From: an uncultured Dehalococcoidia bacterium
GTDB taxonomy: Bacteria > Chloroflexota > Dehalococcoidia > Lucifugimonadales > GCA-2712585
Direction of reading: 5' to 3'
Length of the DNA stretch: 64,000 nt
Assembly: GCA_951812825.1 (NCBI GenBank)
Contig: OX638324.1
Location: 1,239,141 to 1,303,140, forward strand
Below the pieces are notes generated by a model. The model was given only the letters and a program-made list of their open reading frames with translations. It searched no databases and was not told where the DNA came from. Shown here piece by piece: positions 60,445-64,000 of this stretch (within the stretch, counting starts at the first letter, position 1; the number at the start of each line of letters is the position of its first letter). The translations under genes and the position numbers were made by a program.

Positions 60445-60659
60445 GCGATTCTCCTGTCTTGGCGAATATGGGGTTCTGGGCGGAATAATAACATCATCGG
60501 GGATGAGGGTGGGGGAGTGGGGAGTCACCCCCCATCCAAACCTTACCCCGTCGAGGGGGAGGCATAAGATGGGAGGGCCGGCTCTGGGTCCTTCGTGTTT
60601 ACTAAGGTGGGGCTTTGTGTTAAAAATTCTGCAAGTCCATCCAACGCCGGAGGTTTCCC

Positions 60660-62615
60660 ATGGCCGAAATCAGCCCCAGCATCGAAGCCCTTCTCAGCGA
60701 GGAACGGCGCTTTCCGCCTTCCCAGGAATTCATCGACCAGGCGAACGTCAACGACCCCGCCGTTTACGAACGGGCCGACGCCGACTATGAGGGGTTCTGG
60801 GAAAGCTGGGCGGAGGAGCTTCACTGGTTCGAGAAGTGGGACAGGGTGCTCCAGTGGGACCCGCCCTTCGCCCAGTGGTTCATTGGCGGGAAGACTAACA
60901 TCTCCTACAACTGCCTGGACCGTCACCTCACAGGCGCGCGCCGGAACAAGGCAGCCATCGTCTGGGAGGGGGAGCCGGGGGACTGGCAAGTGTACACCTA
61001 CGCAGACCTGCACCGGGAGGTGTGCCGCTTCGCCAACGGGCTGAAGAGCCTGGGGGTGAAGAAGGGCGACAGGATAACACTCTATATGCCGATGATACCG
61101 GAGCTTGCCATCGCCATGCTTGCCTGCGCCCGCATCGGCGCGCCCCACAGCATCGTCTTCGGAGGGTTCAGCCCGGAGTCGCTGCGGGACCGGATCAACG
61201 ACTGTGAGGGGACGGTGGTCATCACCGCCGACGGAGGCTACCGACGGGGAGGCATAATCCCCCTGAAGCAGAATACGGACGAGGCGCTGGAAGGCACTCC
61301 CACCGTGGAGAAGGTGGTGGTTGTGCAGCGGGTGGGGGACAAGTTCGAAGGTTCGATGAAAGAGGGCCGCGACATCTGGTGGCACGACCTGGTGGAGGGG
61401 CAGTCGCGGGTGTGCCCCGCCGAACCGATGGACAGCGAGGACATGTTGTTCATCCTCTACACCAGCGGAACCACGGGCAAGCCCAAGGGCGTTGTCCACA
61501 CCACGGGCGGTTACATGGTCGGGACCTACGCCACGGTGAAGTGGGTGTTCGACATGAAGGAGGAGGACGTCTACTGGTGCACGGCGGACATCGGCTGGGT
61601 CACGGGCCACAGCTACATCGTGTACGGGCCGCTGGCCAACGGCGCGACGTCGGTGATGTACGAAGGCGCGCCGGACTACCCGGACCGGGACCGGTTCTGG
61701 GACATCGTGGAGAAGTACCGCGCGACCATCGTCTACACCGCGCCGACAGCCATCCGCGCCTGCATGAGGTGGGGGGAAGAGCATCCGAAGAAGCACGACC
61801 TGTCGTCGGTGCGGCTGCTGGGGACAGTGGGAGAGCCCATCAATCCTGAAGCGTGGATGTGGTACCGGAAAAACATCGGCGGCGACCGAGTTCCAATCGT
61901 AGATACCTGGTGGCAGACGGAGACGGGCAGCATCCTGATTACGCCGCTGCCCGGCATCACCACCACAACCCCCGGCTCGGCCACGAAACCCTTCCCCGGC
62001 ATCCAGGCTGAAATCGTCGACGAGAAGGGAGCCCCGGTGGGGCCTGGACAGGGGGGCTACCTGGTGCTGAAGCGTCCATGGCCTTCCATGCTGCGGACAA
62101 TCTACGGCGACCCGGACAGGTACGTGGAGCAGTACTGGAGCCGCTATCCCAACATCTACTTCACCGGCGACGGGGCGAAGATGGACGAGAACGGCTTCTT
62201 CTGGATTCTGGGCCGGGTGGACGACGTGATCAACGTGGCGGGGCATCGCATCAGCACCATGGAGGTGGAGAGCGCGCTTGTCGACCACAACGCGGTGGCG
62301 GAGGCGGCGTCCATCGGCAAGAGCCACGAGGTGAAGGGACAGGGTGTGGTGGCCTTCGTGACCCTCAAAGAGGGCATCGACACGTCGGCGGAGATGGAGC
62401 AGGTGCTGAAGCAGCACGTGAGGACGAAGATTGGCGCGATTGCCCGTCCCGACGAGATCTACTTCACGGCGGATTTACCGAAGACTCGGAGCGGGAAGAT
62501 CATGCGGCGGCTGCTGCGGGACATCGCCGAGGGGCGGGTGCTGGGGGATACGACGACGCTGGCGGACCCGGCGGTGGTGGAAATGCTGAAGCAGCAGTAC
62601 GAGGATGAGGAGTAG
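60660..62615 (+). CDS. acsA: Acetyl-CoA synthetase (AMP-forming)
   Basis: The 651-residue protein makes acetyl-CoA from acetate, CoA and ATP. It shows [17 protein letters not shown], the phosphate loop [88 protein letters not shown] and the C-terminal [12 protein letters not shown], whose Lys is the acetylation-regulated residue. Length and order fit Acs. It and a methyltransferase are on the plus strand, next to citrate synthase on the other strand, which uses the acetyl-CoA. Confidence 0.95.
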   Translation: MAEISPSIEALLSEERRFPPSQEFIDQANVNDPAVYERADADYEGFWESWAEELHWFEKWDRVLQWDPPFAQWFIGGKTNISYNCLDRHLTGARRNKAAIVWEGEPGDWQVYTYADLHREVCRFANGLKSLGVKKGDRITLYMPMIPELAIAMLACARIGAPHSIVFGGFSPESLRDRINDCEGTVVITADGGYRRGGIIPLKQNTDEALEGTPTVEKVVVVQRVGDKFEGSMKEGRDIWWHDLVEGQSRVCPAEPMDSEDMLFILYTSGTTGKPKGVVHTTGGYMVGTYATVKWVFDMKEEDVYWCTADIGWVTGHSYIVYGPLANGATSVMYEGAPDYPDRDRFWDIVEKYRATIVYTAPTAIRACMRWGEEHPKKHDLSSVRLLGTVGEPINPEAWMWYRKNIGGDRVPIVDTWWQTETGSILITPLPGITTTTPGSATKPFPGIQAEIVDEKGAPVGPGQGGYLVLKRPWPSMLRTIYGDPDRYVEQYWSRYPNIYFTGDGAKMDENGFFWILGRVDDVINVAGHRISTMEVESALVDHNAVAEAASIGKSHEVKGQGVVAFVTLKEGIDTSAEMEQVLKQHVRTKIGAIARPDEIYFTADLPKTRSGKIMRRLLRDIAEGRVLGDTTTLADPAVVEMLKQQYEDEE

Positions 62616-62629
62616 GGGAAGGCTTCGGG

Positions 62630-63445
62630 ATGTCAGACGACGATGGAGGGAAAAGAAGCTCCCACTGGACGCGACGGCTGTTTGTAGATAACGCCGAGGT
62701 GTACCTGCCATTTCTGGAGGCGGCCAAGCCACGGGCGGAGGCGGAGGTGGTGGTGATTGTTGAGCAGCTTAACGAGCTTGGGGTTACCGACGGCGCTAGG
62801 GTGTTGGACGCAGGGTGTGGGATTGGGCGTCACAGCATTGCGTTGGCGTCGAAGGGGTATGAGGTGGTGGGGTTGGACATTTCGCCGTTGTACCTGGAGG
62901 AGGGGCGTAAGGCGGCGAATGAAGCGGGGGTGGACGTGAAATTCGTACAGGGAGATATGCGGGATGTTGGGGGTACGCTAGAAGATGAAGCCCCGTTTCA
63001 GGCCGTGGTCAACATGTTCACGTCTCACGGCTACTATCAGGGGGACGACGACCTCCAGTTTTTCCGCGATCTGCACGGTCTGACGGCTCCGGGGGCGGCG
63101 CTGGTTATCGAGACGCTGAACCGGGACTACATCCTGCGCAATTTCACGCCCATCGGGCACGAGGAAGCGGGAGAGATTTGCAAGTATGACCATCGCAGCT
63201 TCGACCTGGAAACGTCGTCGATTCACAGCGAGTGGAGCTTCTACGAGAAGCGCGGGGGAGACCTGAATCTACTGCTGAGAGTTGACCTGGAGCTGCGGGC
63301 GTACAGCCTGCACGAGATGAAGGAACTGCTTGCGAGGGCGGGGTGGGAGACGGTCAACAGCTTTACCCTGGACGGGGACGGGACACAGACGCTGCCGGTG
63401 GGGCCGGACTCTTTCCGGATGTGGTTGGCGGCGCGGCGGGTTTAG
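62630..63445 (+). CDS. Class I SAM-dependent methyltransferase
   Basis: The 271-residue protein has DGARVLDAGCGIGRHSIALASKGYEVVGLDISPLYLEEGRKAA (motifs I and post-I), FQAVVNMFTSHGYYQGDDDLQFFRDLHGLTAPGAALVIETLNRDYI, and a C-terminal beta-rich region ending DSFRMWLAARRV. The arrangement resembles methyltransferases with Methyltransf_25 domains and an extra C-terminal cap. The substrate is unknown. It starts 14 bases after acsA. Confidence 0.85.
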   Translation: MSDDDGGKRSSHWTRRLFVDNAEVYLPFLEAAKPRAEAEVVVIVEQLNELGVTDGARVLDAGCGIGRHSIALASKGYEVVGLDISPLYLEEGRKAANEAGVDVKFVQGDMRDVGGTLEDEAPFQAVVNMFTSHGYYQGDDDLQFFRDLHGLTAPGAALVIETLNRDYILRNFTPIGHEEAGEICKYDHRSFDLETSSIHSEWSFYEKRGGDLNLLLRVDLELRAYSLHEMKELLARAGWETVNSFTLDGDGTQTLPVGPDSFRMWLAARRV

Positions 63446-63453
63446 GGGAGGGG

Positions 63454-64000
63454 TTAGCCGCGGTCTTCGATGGGGACGTACTCCAGGTCCATGGGGCCGA
63501 CGTACTCGGTGAGGGGACGGATGATTATGTTGTCCTCGTACTGCTCCATGCACTGAAGGGTCCAACCGGGAATGCGTCCCACGGCGAATATGGGGACGAA
63601 CAGGTCGTCCGGGATGCCGAGGAGATAGTAGATGGAGCCGGCCCAGAAGTCCACGTTGACGTAGATTCCCTTAGCCTGGTAGGGGCGCATGACTTCTCGC
63701 TCCAGGTGGGAGAGGATCTGGAACCACTGGGGCTGGCCCTTCTGCCTGCTGAGACTCTCGGAACGGTCGCGCATGTGGCCCGCCCTGGGGTCTTCGGCCT
63801 TGTAGACACGGTGTCCGAAGCCCATGATGCGGCCGCCGTTGTCGATGATGTTGCGGGCGTAGGCCTCGGCGTTTTCGGGGGTGCCGATGTCGAGGGCCAT
63901 CTTCATTACGGCCTCGGCGGCGCCGCCGTGCCATGGGCCTTTGAGGACGCCAACGCCGGTGACGACGGCGGAGTGCAGGTCGGAGACCGTTGAAGCCGCC
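63454..64000 (-). CDS. Citrate synthase family protein, C-terminal part (5' end outside window)
   Basis: The minus-strand frame enters from the right edge with SDLHSAVVTGVGVLKGPWHGGAAEAVMKM. It continues IMGFGHRVYKAEDPRA (catalytic His), VNVDFWAGSIYYLLGIPDDLFVPIFAVGRIPGWTLQCMEQ (catalytic Asp) and NIIIRPLTEYVGP (citrate-binding Arg). The match is to citrate/2-methylcitrate synthases of the short bacterial type; which acyl-CoA it uses cannot be decided from the fragment. It converges with the methyltransferase gene. Confidence 0.93.
   Translation of the reverse strand, partial: AASTVSDLHSAVVTGVGVLKGPWHGGAAEAVMKMALDIGTPENAEAYARNIIDNGGRIMGFGHRVYKAEDPRAGHMRDRSESLSRQKGQPQWFQILSHLEREVMRPYQAKGIYVNVDFWAGSIYYLLGIPDDLFVPIFAVGRIPGWTLQCMEQYEDNIIIRPLTEYVGPMDLEYVPIEDRG

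Overview
The window is a GC-rich bacterial chromosome segment. The mix points to an aerobic member of the Chloroflexota, probably a Dehalococcoidia/SAR202-like lineage. That mix is: a coenzyme F420 gene (cofE) with an F420-type PPOX oxidoreductase, GuaB3, a PAC2 protein, a caa3-type terminal oxidase, an LprG-like lipoprotein beside a DHA2 exporter, and several small-molecule catabolic enzymes (hydantoinase, RraA-type, Asp/Glu-racemase-type, FAH-type, amidohydrolase-2). The placement is inferred from gene content; no rRNA is present. No prophage, insertion sequence, CRISPR array or origin was seen.

Layout. 1-4.9 kb: the 3' end of rho, a small unknown gene, ftsH, a dihydropyrimidinase and a decayed NYN-domain gene. 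5.1-9.6 kb: tRNA-Phe and tRNA-Gly, an ornithine cyclodeaminase-like gene, a large PEP-carboxykinase-like P-loop protein and an RraA-family gene. 9.6-14.9 kb (minus): a probable operon trkH-trkA-usp-trkA-trkA-pheA-racemase family. 15-20.4 kb: cofE, a corrinoid adenosyltransferase, hisH, hisA and a UvrD/PcrA helicase. 20.4-28.4 kb: PAC2, an F420-type oxidoreductase, a decayed vapBC pair, a methyltransferase, an aminotransferase, a hydratase, an amidohydrolase and thrS. 28.5-35.7 kb: a VOC protein, DHA2 exporter plus LprG-like lipoprotein, a TolB-like lipoprotein, guaB3, infC-rpmI-rplT and a small lipoprotein. 35.7-42.5 kb (minus): the caa3 oxidase cluster ctaC-ctaD-ctaE-subunit IV/cytochrome c fusion-ctaA, with ctaG upstream. 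42.7-48 kb (minus): pheS-pheT-moeA and an unknown gene, behind a strong sigma-70-like promoter. 48.2-52.3 kb: a 1343-residue leucine-rich-repeat lipoprotein with 41 repeats. 52.4-54.7 kb: an unknown gene, rplU-rpmA-rpmE and a DUF1385 membrane protein. 54.7-58.7 kb (minus): mscS, methyltransferase, hisF, HAD hydrolase and hisIE. 59-64 kb: a HigBA-like pair with a truncated toxin, a second RraA-family gene, an acetyl-CoA synthetase, a methyltransferase and the 3' part of a citrate synthase gene.

How the parts fit. Housekeeping functions (translation, Phe and His synthesis, K+ uptake, respiration) alternate with catabolic enzymes and single-gene accessory insertions. Three small accessory loci are visibly decaying: a NYN gene with a frameshift and a stop, a vapB antitoxin with an in-frame TGA, and a toxin lacking its N-terminal half. 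Several promoters share a TTGAC-N17/18-TA pattern, and infC appears to use a rare AUA start. Short dispersed hairpin repeats occupy some intergenic gaps. The most distinctive items are the LprG/exporter pair, the subunit IV-cytochrome c fusion, the 41-repeat LRR lipoprotein and the divergent PEPCK-like protein.
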